This document shows positions 15,233 through 23,383 of a stretch of 41,633 nt of DNA, in pieces (position 1 is the first letter of the stretch; the number at the start of each line of letters is the position of its first letter). The position numbers were made by a program, and so were the translations under genes. The notes below the pieces were generated by a model. That model did no database searches and was not told where the DNA came from. It saw nothing but the letters and a program-made list of their open reading frames with translations. Location: positions 1 through 41,633 of the forward strand of contig DATMEP010000152.1 in NCBI GenBank assembly GCA_035556755.1, written 5' to 3'. Source of the DNA: VRUE01 sp035556755. Its GTDB lineage: Bacteria; Actinomycetota; Thermoleophilia; Solirubrobacterales; 70-9.

Positions 15233-15684
15233 CGGGTCAACGCCGCCTCGATCCCGTCCAGCGCCTCGTCGAGGATCTTGCCCTGGCCGCCCCGCATCAT
15301 CGGCGAGCCGAGGCGCGACATTCCGCGCAGGGCCTGGGCCGAGGTCAGCACGATCGCGGTCCCCTCACCCTCCGGCCGCAGCCCGATCTCGACCGTAGAG
15401 CTGCGCAGGTGGCGCGCGAACGGCGTCCCCTCCAGCTGCTGCTCCCAGACGTAGCGCTCGCCCTCGGCCGAGCTGAGGCAGCGGTAGTCGGCGCGCACCC
15501 CGCGGCCCTCGGCGGTCTCCAGCACCATCGTCCACTGGCTGCGCCGGCCGCCGCTCTTGCTGTCGACGTTCTCGACCCGCGAGGTGCGCGGCCACCAGCG
15601 CGGCAGGTTGTACGGGTCGGAGACGAGCGACCAGACGTCCCCGGGTGGGGCCGAGATCGTCCGTCGGCGGGTGACGCGGGGCAC
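15229..15684 (-). CDS. SRPBCC-family (START-like) lipid/ligand-binding protein
   Basis: 151 residues. The pattern is that of a polyketide-cyclase/SRPBCC fold: beta strand RRTISAPPGDVWSLVSDP (helix-grip start), PRWWP, central antiparallel strands and a C-terminal amphipathic helix (GKILDEALDGIEAAL). These proteins bind hydrophobic ligands in a deep pocket. It overlaps the AGPS-like gene by 4 bases and lies 10 bases after ftsR, so a role in handling a lipid substrate of the AGPS-like enzyme is plausible. Confidence 0.82.
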   Translation of the reverse strand: MPRVTRRRTISAPPGDVWSLVSDPYNLPRWWPRTSRVENVDSKSGGRRSQWTMVLETAEGRGVRADYRCLSSAEGERYVWEQQLEGTPFARHLRSSTVEIGLRPEGEGTAIVLTSAQALRGMSRLGSPMMRGGQGKILDEALDGIEAALTR

Positions 15685-15694
15685 CGGCGAGCCG

Positions 15695-16447
15695 TCAGTC
15701 GCCCGCCAGGCGACGCAGGTCCCGGATCAGCAGGAGGTGCTTGAGGTGGCTCACCGTCGCCGCCAGGCTCTCGAGGCTCTCCAGGGCCTCCTTGCGGCGC
15801 TCGGGGTTGCGCGAGCGCAGCGAGGGGCCGAGCAGCGCTTCCAGCAGGTTCGACTCGCGGTCGGCGGAGGAGCGGAAGACGCGCAGGTTGCGCGCCCCGA
15901 CCCCGACCCGGGAGAGCTCGTTGGCGGCGCGGACGATCTCGCGATCGGTCTCGTCGTAGACGATTTTGCCGTCGCGCTTCTGCGGTTGGACGATGCCGAA
16001 GTTCTCCAGCTCGGCGACCAGCTCGGCGCGGGCGCCGGTCTCCTCGATCAGCTCGTCGAGCCCGAGGTACGCGTTGGAGGTGTTGACGAGGATCGCCCGC
16101 CGCACGGCCCCCCCGGCGGGGCGCCCCTCCCCCCCGCTGCTGCCGAAGTCGAGGTCGCCGCCCGCCGCCAGCTCCTGGCGGATCACCCGCAGCGGCAGGA
16201 ACTCGTCGCGCTGCAGGCGCAGGATCGTCCGCAGCCGCTCGACGTCGGACTGGCTGTAGAGGCGGTAGCCGCCGGGCGTGCGCCGCGGGCTGAGCAGTTT
16301 CTGGTCCTCGAGGTAGCGGATCTTCGAGATCGAGACGTCGTCGAACTCGCCCTGCAGGATCTTGCAGACGGCGCCGATCGTCAGCGCCTTGCGCGGACGC
16401 GAATCGCGCTGGCGGCCCTGCTGCTGCTGTTGCTCGGAGACTGCCAT
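15695..16447 (-). CDS. ftsR: MerR-family regulator, FtsR-like
   Basis: 250 residues. An N-terminal winged helix (LTIGAVCKILQGEFDDVSISKIRYLEDQ, then RTPGGYRLYSQSDVERL) is of MerR type; the rest is an effector/dimer region without metal-binding Cys. A FHA protein of GarA type lies immediately upstream, exactly as in mycobacteria and corynebacteria where this regulator (Rv1828/FtsR) is linked to cell-division gene expression. A Gln-rich N-terminus (SEQQQQQGRQ) precedes the HTH. Start ATG 16447, 8 bases after garA. The inverted repeat over the operon promoter may be its own target. Confidence 0.85.
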   Translation of the reverse strand: MAVSEQQQQQGRQRDSRPRKALTIGAVCKILQGEFDDVSISKIRYLEDQKLLSPRRTPGGYRLYSQSDVERLRTILRLQRDEFLPLRVIRQELAAGGDLDFGSSGGEGRPAGGAVRRAILVNTSNAYLGLDELIEETGARAELVAELENFGIVQPQKRDGKIVYDETDREIVRAANELSRVGVGARNLRVFRSSADRESNLLEALLGPSLRSRNPERRKEALESLESLAATVSHLKHLLLIRDLRRLAGD

Positions 16448-16455
16448 CCTCGCTC

Positions 16456-16929
16456 CTACTTCTCCAGGTAGCTGAGCTTGTACTTGCCGATCTGGATCTC
16501 GTCGCCGTCGGCGAGCAGGTGGGACTCGATCCGACGGCGGTTGACGTAGGTGCCGTTGAGCGAGCCGAGGTCGTCGATGTAGAGGCCGTCGCGGCGGCGC
16601 ACCAGGAGCGCGTGGTTGCGGGAGACGGTGACGTCGTCGAGGAAGACGCCGGCGTCGGGGCTGCGGCCGATGCTGACCCGGTCATCGGAGATGGTGAAGC
16701 TCTCCCCCGCGCGCCCGCCGCCGGCGCGGATCACCAGGGCCGCCCCCTCGCGCTCGACCGCCCGGTCGATGTCGATCGGCTGCATCTCGCCGGTGTCGTC
16801 GACCGTGTAGGTCATCGTCGTCGGCTCCTCGCCGCCCTCGGAGGGACCGCCCAGGTAGGCACCGCACTTCTGGCAGTAGTTAGCCCCCTCGGGGTTGACG
16901 AACCCGCACTCCGGACAGTGGGCGGCCAT
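16456..16929 (-). CDS. garA: GarA-like FHA protein with N-terminal zinc ribbon
   Basis: 157 residues. Residues 5-22 carry C-x2-C...C-x2-C (CPEC, CQKC), a zinc ribbon. A Thr-rich segment EEPTTMTYTVDD (about 35-45) sits where GarA/OdhI proteins have their kinase-phosphorylated TT motif. The FHA domain occupies about 75-155 with VSIGRSPDAG, SRNHALL and SLNGTYVN. In actinobacteria GarA/OdhI switches 2-oxoglutarate metabolism when dephosphorylated. The zinc ribbon is an addition relative to mycobacterial GarA. Neighbours rsiG (13-base gap) and ftsR support the assignment. Confidence 0.88.
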   Translation of the reverse strand: MAAHCPECGFVNPEGANYCQKCGAYLGGPSEGGEEPTTMTYTVDDTGEMQPIDIDRAVEREGAALVIRAGGGRAGESFTISDDRVSIGRSPDAGVFLDDVTVSRNHALLVRRRDGLYIDDLGSLNGTYVNRRRIESHLLADGDEIQIGKYKLSYLEK

Positions 16930-16942
16930 CGAGTCCTCCCCT

Positions 16943-17212
16943 TCAGGCCGCCGGCTTGTCCTCGGGCGGGTGCTGCGCCTTGCCGGCGAGGATGTCGGTC
17001 AGCTGGGCGACGTCGTCGCCGGAGATCAGCGAGTCGCCGCTTTCGCGTTTGTGTCGCAGGCGGTTGACCAGCTCGGCGCGCAGGATGTCGATCTTGCCGT
17101 GCAGGACGCGCCGCTTGTAGGAGATCTCGTTCTCCTCCGCCGTCAGCGTGTCGATCAGCTCTTTGAGCTCCTCGTCGCTGAGGGAACCGAGATCGGGAAA
17201 GGTGTCCTCCAT
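16943..17212 (-). CDS. rsiG: RsiG-like anti-sigma factor with c-di-GMP-type motif
   Basis: 89 residues, largely one antiparallel helical hairpin. The segment EENEISYKRRVLHGKIDILR (about 27-46) fits the RsiG signature E-x3-S-x2-R-x3-Q-x3-D, except that the Gln position is His. In Streptomyces and Rubrobacter, RsiG binds c-di-GMP and then sequesters the sporulation/motility-type sigma WhiG. The C-terminus (PPEDKPAA) is disordered. ATG 17212 has GGAG 8 bases upstream. It is the first gene behind the TTGAAC/TATAAT promoter, followed by garA and ftsR. No WhiG-like sigma gene is in the window. Confidence 0.8.
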   Translation of the reverse strand: MEDTFPDLGSLSDEELKELIDTLTAEENEISYKRRVLHGKIDILRAELVNRLRHKRESGDSLISGDDVAQLTDILAGKAQHPPEDKPAA

Positions 17213-17263
17213 CTCACTCCTATGATCGGGAAGGCCTCCGCCTCCGTTGGACGCTGACCGACG

Positions 17264-17291
17264 ATTATAGGTCGCTGGGCCAAAGGTTCAA
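17264..17291 (-). promoter_or_regulatory. Promoter of the rsiG-garA-ftsR operon
   Basis: On the minus strand a -35 TTGAAC (17286-17291) and a perfect -10 TATAAT (17264-17269) are separated by 16 bases, the best housekeeping-sigma promoter in the window. The leader to the rsiG ATG is about 45 bases and includes GGAGGCGGAGG. Confidence 0.75.
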
Positions 17292-17303
17292 CTGCAGGTT
17301 GAA
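17287..17303. promoter_or_regulatory. Inverted repeat over the -35 of the rsiG operon promoter
   Basis: TTCAAC-TGCAG-GTTGAA is a perfect 6-bp inverted repeat with a 5-bp spacer, overlapping the -35 box. It is a candidate operator for the FtsR-like MerR protein encoded three genes downstream; this assignment is inference from position. Confidence 0.5.
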
Positions 17304-17306
17304 GGT

Positions 17307-17954
17307 TTACCGAGTCTGGGTGCGAGCTTGCGCCGCCCGGACTTCCCTGATGCCGGTCCGCGCGTAGAGCACCGTCGCCAGGATCGCCATGGCCACGCCC
17401 CAGATCAGCAGTGCCGCCGGCACCCAGCCGTCGAAGACGAGGGCGAAGAAGATCCCGCCCATGATCGGGAAGACCGAGATCCGGCCCGGCCAGTTGACCG
17501 CGAGCCGCACGCCGTGGCGCAGTCCGTACTGGGCGAGGACCAGCATCGCCACCTCGCGGACGACGAGCAGGGCGAGCGCCCAGCGCGGCAGCAGCTCGAA
17601 ATGCCAGCAGACGACGGCGCCCGCGAGGATCGTCAGCCGGTCGATCAGCGGGTCGAGCAGTGCGCCGAGGCGGCTGTACTGGCCGGTGACGCGGGCGAGG
17701 AAGCCGTCGACGTAGTCGCCGGCCGCGATCAGCCAGTAGATCACCGCTGCGGCGGTGCTGCGGCCGTCGCCGGACTCGAAGGCGAGATAGAGGAAGACGG
17801 GCAGCCCGGCAAGGCGCAGGTAGCCGACCAGGTTGGGCAGCGTCCAGGGATTCAGCGGCTCGCCCTCCAGCGTCTGCGGCGGCGGCGGCCCGCTGCGGTC
17901 GAGCCCGAAGAGGCGGCGGATGCGGCCGCGGCCGAAGGGCGCCTTGTCAGCCAT
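17307..17954 (-). CDS. CDP-alcohol phosphatidyltransferase (PgsA-like)
   Basis: 215 residues with several TM helices. The complete family motif D-x2-D-G-x2-A-R-x8-G-x3-D-x3-D is present: DYVDGFLAR (about 80-88), then G and LLDPLID. The enzyme transfers a phosphatidyl group from CDP-diacylglycerol to an alcohol, most often glycerol 3-phosphate or inositol phosphate; which one is not readable. It overlaps the proS stop by 8 bases. A pgsA-family gene close to garA/ftsR also occurs in mycobacteria. The N-terminal 30 residues are a basic Pro-rich extension. Confidence 0.9.
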   Translation of the reverse strand: MADKAPFGRGRIRRLFGLDRSGPPPPQTLEGEPLNPWTLPNLVGYLRLAGLPVFLYLAFESGDGRSTAAAVIYWLIAAGDYVDGFLARVTGQYSRLGALLDPLIDRLTILAGAVVCWHFELLPRWALALLVVREVAMLVLAQYGLRHGVRLAVNWPGRISVFPIMGGIFFALVFDGWVPAALLIWGVAMAILATVLYARTGIREVRAAQARTQTR

Positions 17955-19635
17955 CGGCCCGCAGGAGCGTCAGCGACCGCTCGGCGGCGTCCTCCACAGG
18001 CAGCTTGTGCTCCGCGCCGCCGACGCGCTCACTTGCCTCGACGACGCCCTCGGCGAGGCCGCGGCGGCCGACGACGATCCGCAGCGGGCAGCCGAGCAGC
18101 TCGGCGTCGGTCAGCTTCTCCCCCGGCCCGGCGTCGCGATCGTCGTAGAGGACCTCCCCGCCCAGCTTCTCGCGCAGTTCCTCGTAGAGCCGGTCGGCTG
18201 CCTCGCGCTCCGGCTCGCCGGCCTTGGCCAGCGAGACCAGGTGCGCCTGCCAGGGCGCCAGCGGTGCCGGCCATGCGATTCCCCGCTCGTCGGCACCCTG
18301 CTCGATCGCCGCGGCGACGATCCGCGCCGGGCCGATCCCGTAGCTGCCCATCGCGAGCGGGTGCTCCGTTCCCTCCTCGTCGAGATAGGTCGCTCCCAGC
18401 GGCACCGAGTAGCGGGTGCCGAGCTTGAAGATGTTGCCGATCTCGATCGCGGGCTCGATCTCGATCGTGCCGCCCCCCGGTGCCGTGTCGCCGGCCTCGA
18501 CCGCGCGCACGTCCATCTCCTCGAACTCGAAGTCGCGTCCGGGCCGAACGCCGCGCAGGTGGGCGTCGGGCCGGTTGGCGCCGGTCACGTAGGAATCGCC
18601 CTGGATCGCCGCATCCTTGATCACGGGCAGGTTGGTGCCGACCGGGCCGACGAAGCCAGGCGGGCCCAGCTCCGCCTCGATCTCCTCGACGCTCGCAGGC
18701 CTGAAGTCTGTGCCGAGCGCGTTGCGCAGCTTGATCTCGTTGAGGCGGTGATCGCCGCGGATCAGCACCAGGACCATGCCGCGGCCCTCGGCGACGACCG
18801 GCATCGACTTGACCAGCGCCCCCGGTGGCAGTCCCAGCGCGGCGGAGACCTGCTCGATCGTCGTCTGGCCGGGGGTCGCGACCTCCTCGGGCGCGTCCAG
18901 CGTGGCCGGCAGCTCGACCGGCTGCGGCTCGGCCGAGGCGACCTCGACGTTGGCCGCGTAGCCGGAGGCGAGCGCCACCTCGTTCTCGCCCGCGGCGCAG
19001 GGCGCCATGTACTCGTGGGCTCCGGAGCCACCCATCATCCCGACGTCGGACTCGACCCGGTGCCAGTTCAGCCCGCAGCGGTCGAAGATCCGCGCGTAGG
19101 CCTCGCTCTGCAGCTCGTAGGAGCGCGCCAGCCCCTCCTCATCGCGGTCGAAGGAGTAGGCGTCCTTCATCGTGAACTCGCGCGTGCGCAGGACGCCGGC
19201 ACGCGGCCGCGGCTCGTCCCGCTCCTTGGTCTGGATGTGGAACAGCATCAGCGGCAGGTCCCGGTACGACCGCACCTCCCGGCCCACGTGGTACGTAACG
19301 CACTCCTCATGGGTCATCGCCAGGACCATCGGAGCGCCCTTGCGGTCCTCCAGCTTGAACAGCTCGTCGATCGAGTACCGCCCGGTCTTCTCCCAGTTTT
19401 CAGCCGGCTGCAGGACCGGCATCAACATCTCCTGACACCCGATCCCCTCCATCTCCTCCCGCAAGATCGCCTCGACCTTGCGAATAGACCGATAGCCAGC
19501 CGGCAGATAGGTCCACAACCCAGCCCCCAACTGTCGAATGAGGCCGGCACGCACCATCAACTTGTGAGAGACAGCCTCCGCATCAGACGGGGCGTCCTTC
19601 AAGGTCGGGAGGAAAGCCTGGCTCAGACGGGTCAC
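17947..19635 (-). CDS. proS: Prolyl-tRNA synthetase
   Basis: 562 residues, the bacterial type with the editing (INS) domain between class II motifs 2 and 3. Motif 2 is LRTREFTMKDAYSFDRDEEG (about 150); the INS region spans about 225-390 (IEQVSAALGLPPGALVKSMP); motif 3 is MGSYGIGPARIVAAAIEQ (about 430), followed by the anticodon-binding domain. It charges tRNA-Pro and can clear Ala-tRNA-Pro. GTG 19635 follows TAGGTT by 7 bases, so the message may be leaderless; no T-box is visible. Confidence 0.96.
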   Translation of the reverse strand: MTRLSQAFLPTLKDAPSDAEAVSHKLMVRAGLIRQLGAGLWTYLPAGYRSIRKVEAILREEMEGIGCQEMLMPVLQPAENWEKTGRYSIDELFKLEDRKGAPMVLAMTHEECVTYHVGREVRSYRDLPLMLFHIQTKERDEPRPRAGVLRTREFTMKDAYSFDRDEEGLARSYELQSEAYARIFDRCGLNWHRVESDVGMMGGSGAHEYMAPCAAGENEVALASGYAANVEVASAEPQPVELPATLDAPEEVATPGQTTIEQVSAALGLPPGALVKSMPVVAEGRGMVLVLIRGDHRLNEIKLRNALGTDFRPASVEEIEAELGPPGFVGPVGTNLPVIKDAAIQGDSYVTGANRPDAHLRGVRPGRDFEFEEMDVRAVEAGDTAPGGGTIEIEPAIEIGNIFKLGTRYSVPLGATYLDEEGTEHPLAMGSYGIGPARIVAAAIEQGADERGIAWPAPLAPWQAHLVSLAKAGEPEREAADRLYEELREKLGGEVLYDDRDAGPGEKLTDAELLGCPLRIVVGRRGLAEGVVEASERVGGAEHKLPVEDAAERSLTLLRADG

Positions 19636-19642
19636 GCGGGGA

Positions 19643-19648
19643 AACCTA
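19643..19648 (-). promoter_or_regulatory. -10 box of proS, leaderless configuration
   Basis: TAGGTT (TANNNT class) is 7 bases from the GTG start codon, so transcription would begin at or next to the start codon. No clear -35 element was found. Confidence 0.45.
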
Positions 19649-19698
19649 TAAGGCGCGTAGATCCCACTTGGGTCTGCGTGAAGCTGGCGGCGCCGAAT

Positions 19699-19821
19699 GG
19701 GAGGGGATGGGGTGTCCCAGTCCGGGCGCGGCGTCCTGTTTTTCGCACAGACAACTCAGCGAGAGCGGCAGTGCGCACGGCGAAAAACCCAGCGCACGGA
19801 TGGGACGCCCCATCCCCTCCC
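19699..19821. repeat. 123-bp long-hairpin element between proS and ispG
   Basis: Outer arms 19699-19719 and 19801-19821 are reverse complements over 21 bp with one mismatch that can pair as G-U. After a few unpaired bases the inner arms continue to pair (TTTTTCGC near 19739-19746 with GCGAAAAA near 19780-19787, plus TCCG.GCGC). The whole unit could fold into one hairpin with a loop of about 33 bases. It fills most of the proS-ispG gap and ends 4 bases before the ispG stop. It could act as a terminator for ispG, but its length and GC-rich symmetric form suggest a mobile palindromic element. Confidence 0.7.
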
Positions 19822-19825
19822 CTGC

Positions 19826-21079
19826 CTACGCCCGGGTAAACCTCCGCCCCGCCGTCGGCGAAGCCTCCTCGTCCAGCAGCACCTTGTCCGACTCCCCCTT
19901 CTGCGCCGCCTCATGCTCCATCCGAGCAATCTTCTCCGGCGTCAGTTCGCCAGCGCTCTCCTCCTCGATCCGCGCCACCCACTCGGCGCCCTCACGCGAC
20001 TCGGCCTCGTCGAACTCGACCGCGCCGCGGTCCAGCGACTTGTCGATCTCCTCGAACAGGGTGTCGACCAGGCTCTCCTGCGGCACCTTTCGCAGCGGTT
20101 TGCCGCCGGCGAAGATCAGCCCCTCGTTCTTGGCGCCGGCGATGCCGAAATCGGCGTGGCTGGCCTCCCCGATCCCGTTCACGGCGCAGCCGAGCACGGC
20201 CACCTCGACCGGCTCGGCGTAGCCTTCGAGCCGCTGCTCGATCTCGGCGACGACCGAGTCCATGTCGAACTGGAGACGGCCGCAGGTCGGGCAGGCGATC
20301 AGCACCGGGCCGCGCTCGCGCAGCTGCAGCGCCTTGAGGATCTCCCAGGCGACCTTGACCTCCTCCTCGGCGTGGAAGGTCGAGAGGCTGATCCGGACCG
20401 TGTCGCCGACCCCGTCGGCGAGCAGGGTGCCGAGCCCGACCGCCGATTTCAGCGAGCCGGCCCATTTCGTCCCCGCCTCGGTGATGCCGAGGTGGATCGG
20501 GTAGGGGATCCGCTCGGAGAGCAGGCGGTTGGCGGCGATCGTGTTGGGCACGTTGGTCGACTTGATCGAGACCTTGAAGTTCTCGAAGTCGAGGCTCTCC
20601 ATCAGCTCGGTGAACTCGACCGCGGCGGTGACCAGGGCCTCGACCGGCCGCTCGCGCTCCAGCTCGTGCAGGTGTTTGGGCAGCGAGCCGGAGTTGACGC
20701 CGATCCGCATCGGCACGTCGGCGGCATTCGCCTTCGCGGCCACCTCGGCGACTTTCTCGCGGCCGCCGATGTTGCCGGGGTTGAGCCGGATGCAGTGGGC
20801 GCCGGCGTCGATCGCCTTCAGCGCCAGCGTGTGGTTGAAGTGGATGTCGGCGATCACCGGGATCGGCGACTGCTTGACGATCGTCTTCAGCGCCTCGACG
20901 TCGTCGTCGCGCGGCACCGCGACCCGGACCAGGTCGGCCCCTGCGTCGGCGACCTTGTGGATCTGCTCCATCGTCGCCGCCAGGTTGGCGGTCTCGGTCT
21001 TGGTCATCGTCTGCACCGCAACCGGCGCGCCGCCGCCGATTGGCACGCCGCCGACGAAGATCTGCCGCTTAGAAGCCAT
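19826..21079 (-). CDS. ispG: 4-hydroxy-3-methylbut-2-enyl diphosphate synthase (MEP pathway)
   Basis: 417 residues. N-terminal TIM barrel (VAVQTMTKTETANL, then DAGADLVRVAVP, GAHCIRLNPGNIG) and C-terminal [4Fe-4S] domain with CPTCGR and VLGCAVNGIGEASHAD cysteines. It makes HMBPP from the cyclic diphosphate. Compared with the usual length it has a charged C-terminal extension of about 40 residues. ATG 21079 is 6 bases after TACCCT, a leaderless-type start. Together with dxr two genes upstream it shows the MEP route for isoprenoids. Confidence 0.97.
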   Translation of the reverse strand: MASKRQIFVGGVPIGGGAPVAVQTMTKTETANLAATMEQIHKVADAGADLVRVAVPRDDDVEALKTIVKQSPIPVIADIHFNHTLALKAIDAGAHCIRLNPGNIGGREKVAEVAAKANAADVPMRIGVNSGSLPKHLHELERERPVEALVTAAVEFTELMESLDFENFKVSIKSTNVPNTIAANRLLSERIPYPIHLGITEAGTKWAGSLKSAVGLGTLLADGVGDTVRISLSTFHAEEEVKVAWEILKALQLRERGPVLIACPTCGRLQFDMDSVVAEIEQRLEGYAEPVEVAVLGCAVNGIGEASHADFGIAGAKNEGLIFAGGKPLRKVPQESLVDTLFEEIDKSLDRGAVEFDEAESREGAEWVARIEEESAGELTPEKIARMEHEAAQKGESDKVLLDEEASPTAGRRFTRA

Positions 21080-21112
21080 ATTCGAAGGGTATCCCGGCGA
21101 GGGGCCTGGCCG

Positions 21113-22207
21113 TCAACGGACGTTGAAGCCCTCGCCGGTGAGGCGGTCGATGTCGTTGGTGAGGCCGATGAAGAAGAGCATGATCACGAGGACGAAGCCG
21201 ATCGCGCCGGCCCGCTCCATCACCGCGAACGGCACCGGCTTGCCGCGCACCTTCTCGACCAGGCTCCAGAAGATGTGGCCGCCGTCGAGCGGCAGGAAGG
21301 GGAAGAGGTTGATCAGCCCGAGCGAGAGGCTGACCACCGCCAGCACGATCAGCGACTCCCTGGCGCCGAACTCGTTGATCACCTGATCGGCCGTGGCGCT
21401 GACCCCGACCACGCCGGAGACTTCTTTGCGCTGCTCGGGGTCGAGGATGTTGGCGAAGACCGTGACCGTTTTGGTCGTCACCAGCCAGATCGAGTCGGCC
21501 GCCCGCTCGGCGGCGCCGCCGAGCCCCAGTTCCGCCGGTTCGCTGCCATAGCCGAAGCCGACCCTGGTCCGCTCGATCGCGGCGTCGTACTCCGGCCGCA
21601 CCGAGACCGTCTGCAGCTGCCCGTCGCGGCGGACGGTCAGCTCGACCGGGGTCGCGGCCTCGCAGCCGTCCACCTGCTTGCCGGCGCACTTATGCGACCC
21701 GACCTGATTGACGAACTCGGTCAGCCGCTCTTCGAGGCCGAGACCTGCGTAGCGCTTGCCGTCGACGGCGACGATCTCGTCGCCGGGCTGCAACGCCACG
21801 GCGGCGGCGGGGGTATCGGGCACGACTTTTCCGACCGTCTGGTTGACCTGGCTGGCGCCGAGAGCCAGCACGAAGAGGATCGCGAAGGCAAGGACGATGT
21901 TCACCGCGGGCCCGGCGCCGATCACGACGATCCGCTTCCAGACCGGTTGGTCGTAGTAGCCACGGCCCTGGGCCTCCGGCGGCAGCTCTTCGTCGGGATT
22001 CATCCCGCTGATCTTCACGAAGCCCCCCGCGGGGATCGCGCCGATGCCGTACTCCGTCTCGCCCCGCTTGACCGAGACCAGCTTCGGCGGGAAGAAGAGG
22101 AAGAAGCGCTCGACTCGCATCCCCGTCGCCTTGGCGGCGAAGAAGTGGCCGGCCTCGTGCAGGATGATCAGCAGCGAGAAGCCGAGGAAGATCAGCAGCC
22201 AGCTCAT
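21113..22207 (-). CDS. rseP: Site-2 protease, RseP/RasP family intramembrane metalloprotease
   Basis: 364 residues. Zinc motif HEAGH (17-21) in the first TM helix, a PDZ domain around 120-200 (GKVVPDTPAAAVALQPGDEI), and the second active-site motif in LFPFLPLDGGHIFW (about 310). It cleaves membrane-bound anti-sigma factors and signal-peptide remnants inside the membrane. The start ATG 22207 overlaps the dxr stop by 4 bases. The dxr-rseP-ispG order is common in actinobacteria. Confidence 0.95.
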   Translation of the reverse strand: MSWLLIFLGFSLLIILHEAGHFFAAKATGMRVERFFLFFPPKLVSVKRGETEYGIGAIPAGGFVKISGMNPDEELPPEAQGRGYYDQPVWKRIVVIGAGPAVNIVLAFAILFVLALGASQVNQTVGKVVPDTPAAAVALQPGDEIVAVDGKRYAGLGLEERLTEFVNQVGSHKCAGKQVDGCEAATPVELTVRRDGQLQTVSVRPEYDAAIERTRVGFGYGSEPAELGLGGAAERAADSIWLVTTKTVTVFANILDPEQRKEVSGVVGVSATADQVINEFGARESLIVLAVVSLSLGLINLFPFLPLDGGHIFWSLVEKVRGKPVPFAVMERAGAIGFVLVIMLFFIGLTNDIDRLTGEGFNVR

Positions 22208-23349
22208 ACCCTCGCCAACCCCCCCACCTGCTCCTCGGTGCGGCGGCGCGCCTCGGCGTCGGTCGCGAACAGCTCCTCGAAGTGGGTGACGGGGCGCGTC
22301 GGCATCTCCTCCAGCACCGCCTCGATCGCCGCTCCGATGGCGGTGAAGCCAATCCGCCCTTCGAGGAAGGCACCGACCGCGATCTCGTCGGCGGCGTTGA
22401 GGACGCAGGGGGCGGTCCCGCCCGCTCGGCCCGCCTCCAACGCCAGGCGCAGGCAGGCGAAGGTCTCCAGGTCGGGCGGCTCGAAACTGAGCTCGCCGAC
22501 GCTCGCGAGATCGAGCCTGGGCACTTCGACCTCGGCGCGCTCGGGAAAGTGGAGCGCGTAGGAGATCGGCACCCGCATGTCGGGGTAGCCGAGGTGGGCG
22601 AGCGTGGCGCCGTCGATCAGATCGACAAGCGAGTGGACGATCGACTGCGGGTGGACGACCACCTCGATCTGTTCATAGGGCACGGCGAACAGGTGGTGCG
22701 CCTCGATCGCCTCGAAGCCCTTGTTCATCAGCGTCGCCGAGTCGATCGTGATCCGCCCGCCCATCTGCCAGGTCGGGTGGGCGAGGGCGTCGTCGACGCT
22801 GACGCCGGCAAGGTCGGTGCGGCCGCGGAAGGGCCCCCCGGAGGCGGTCAGAACCAGCCGCTCCACGGTCCCCGGCTGCTCCGCCCCGATCAGCTGGAAG
22901 AGGGCCGAATGCTCGGAGTCGACCGGCAGCAGCCGCGCCCCGGTCGCCTCGGCCAGCGCCATCGTCAGCTCGCCGCCGATCACGAGGCTCTCCTTGTTGG
23001 CGAGCGCGACGTCGATTCCCGCGCTGAGCGCGACGATCGTCGGGCCGAGGCCGGCGGCCCCGACCATGCCGTTGAGGACGAGGTCGGGACTCGAATCTGC
23101 GATCAGCTCCCGGATCCCGTCGTCGCCCGCGAGCACGCGACCGTCCCAGGCAGAACGTGCCCGCTCGGCGGCTCCATCGTCGTTCAGCGCCACGGTCGGG
23201 ACGCCGTGCTGCCGCGCCTGCTCCAGCAGCGCCTCCCAGCTCGACCCCGCCGCAAGGCCGACGACCTGGAGCTCTTCGGAAGCCGCGACGATCTCCAGCG
23301 CCTGGGTCCCGATAGAGCCGGTCGACCCGAGTATCACCAGCTTCTTCAT
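22204..23349 (-). CDS. dxr: 1-deoxy-D-xylulose 5-phosphate reductoisomerase
   Basis: 381 residues. NADPH-binding GSTGSIGTQALEI at the start (8-20), metal/substrate residues in LLPVDSEHSALFQL (about 145) and the flexible-loop/active-site block MGGRITIDSATLMNKGFE (about 195-212), with HHLF next. Converts DXP to MEP, the committed step of the non-mevalonate pathway and the target of fosmidomycin. Length is normal for the family. It overlaps rseP by 4 bases and starts 34 bases after the cdsA stop. Confidence 0.97.
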   Translation of the reverse strand: MKKLVILGSTGSIGTQALEIVAASEELQVVGLAAGSSWEALLEQARQHGVPTVALNDDGAAERARSAWDGRVLAGDDGIRELIADSSPDLVLNGMVGAAGLGPTIVALSAGIDVALANKESLVIGGELTMALAEATGARLLPVDSEHSALFQLIGAEQPGTVERLVLTASGGPFRGRTDLAGVSVDDALAHPTWQMGGRITIDSATLMNKGFEAIEAHHLFAVPYEQIEVVVHPQSIVHSLVDLIDGATLAHLGYPDMRVPISYALHFPERAEVEVPRLDLASVGELSFEPPDLETFACLRLALEAGRAGGTAPCVLNAADEIAVGAFLEGRIGFTAIGAAIEAVLEEMPTRPVTHFEELFATDAEARRRTEEQVGGLARV

Positions 23350-23383
23350 CGAGGACAGAGCATAGGGAGGGCCGAACGCGTCG

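Noticed and set aside
19636..19698. T-box riboswitch for proS
   Set aside because: The start is leaderless-like, the upstream stretch is too short and has no T-box TGGNACC core.
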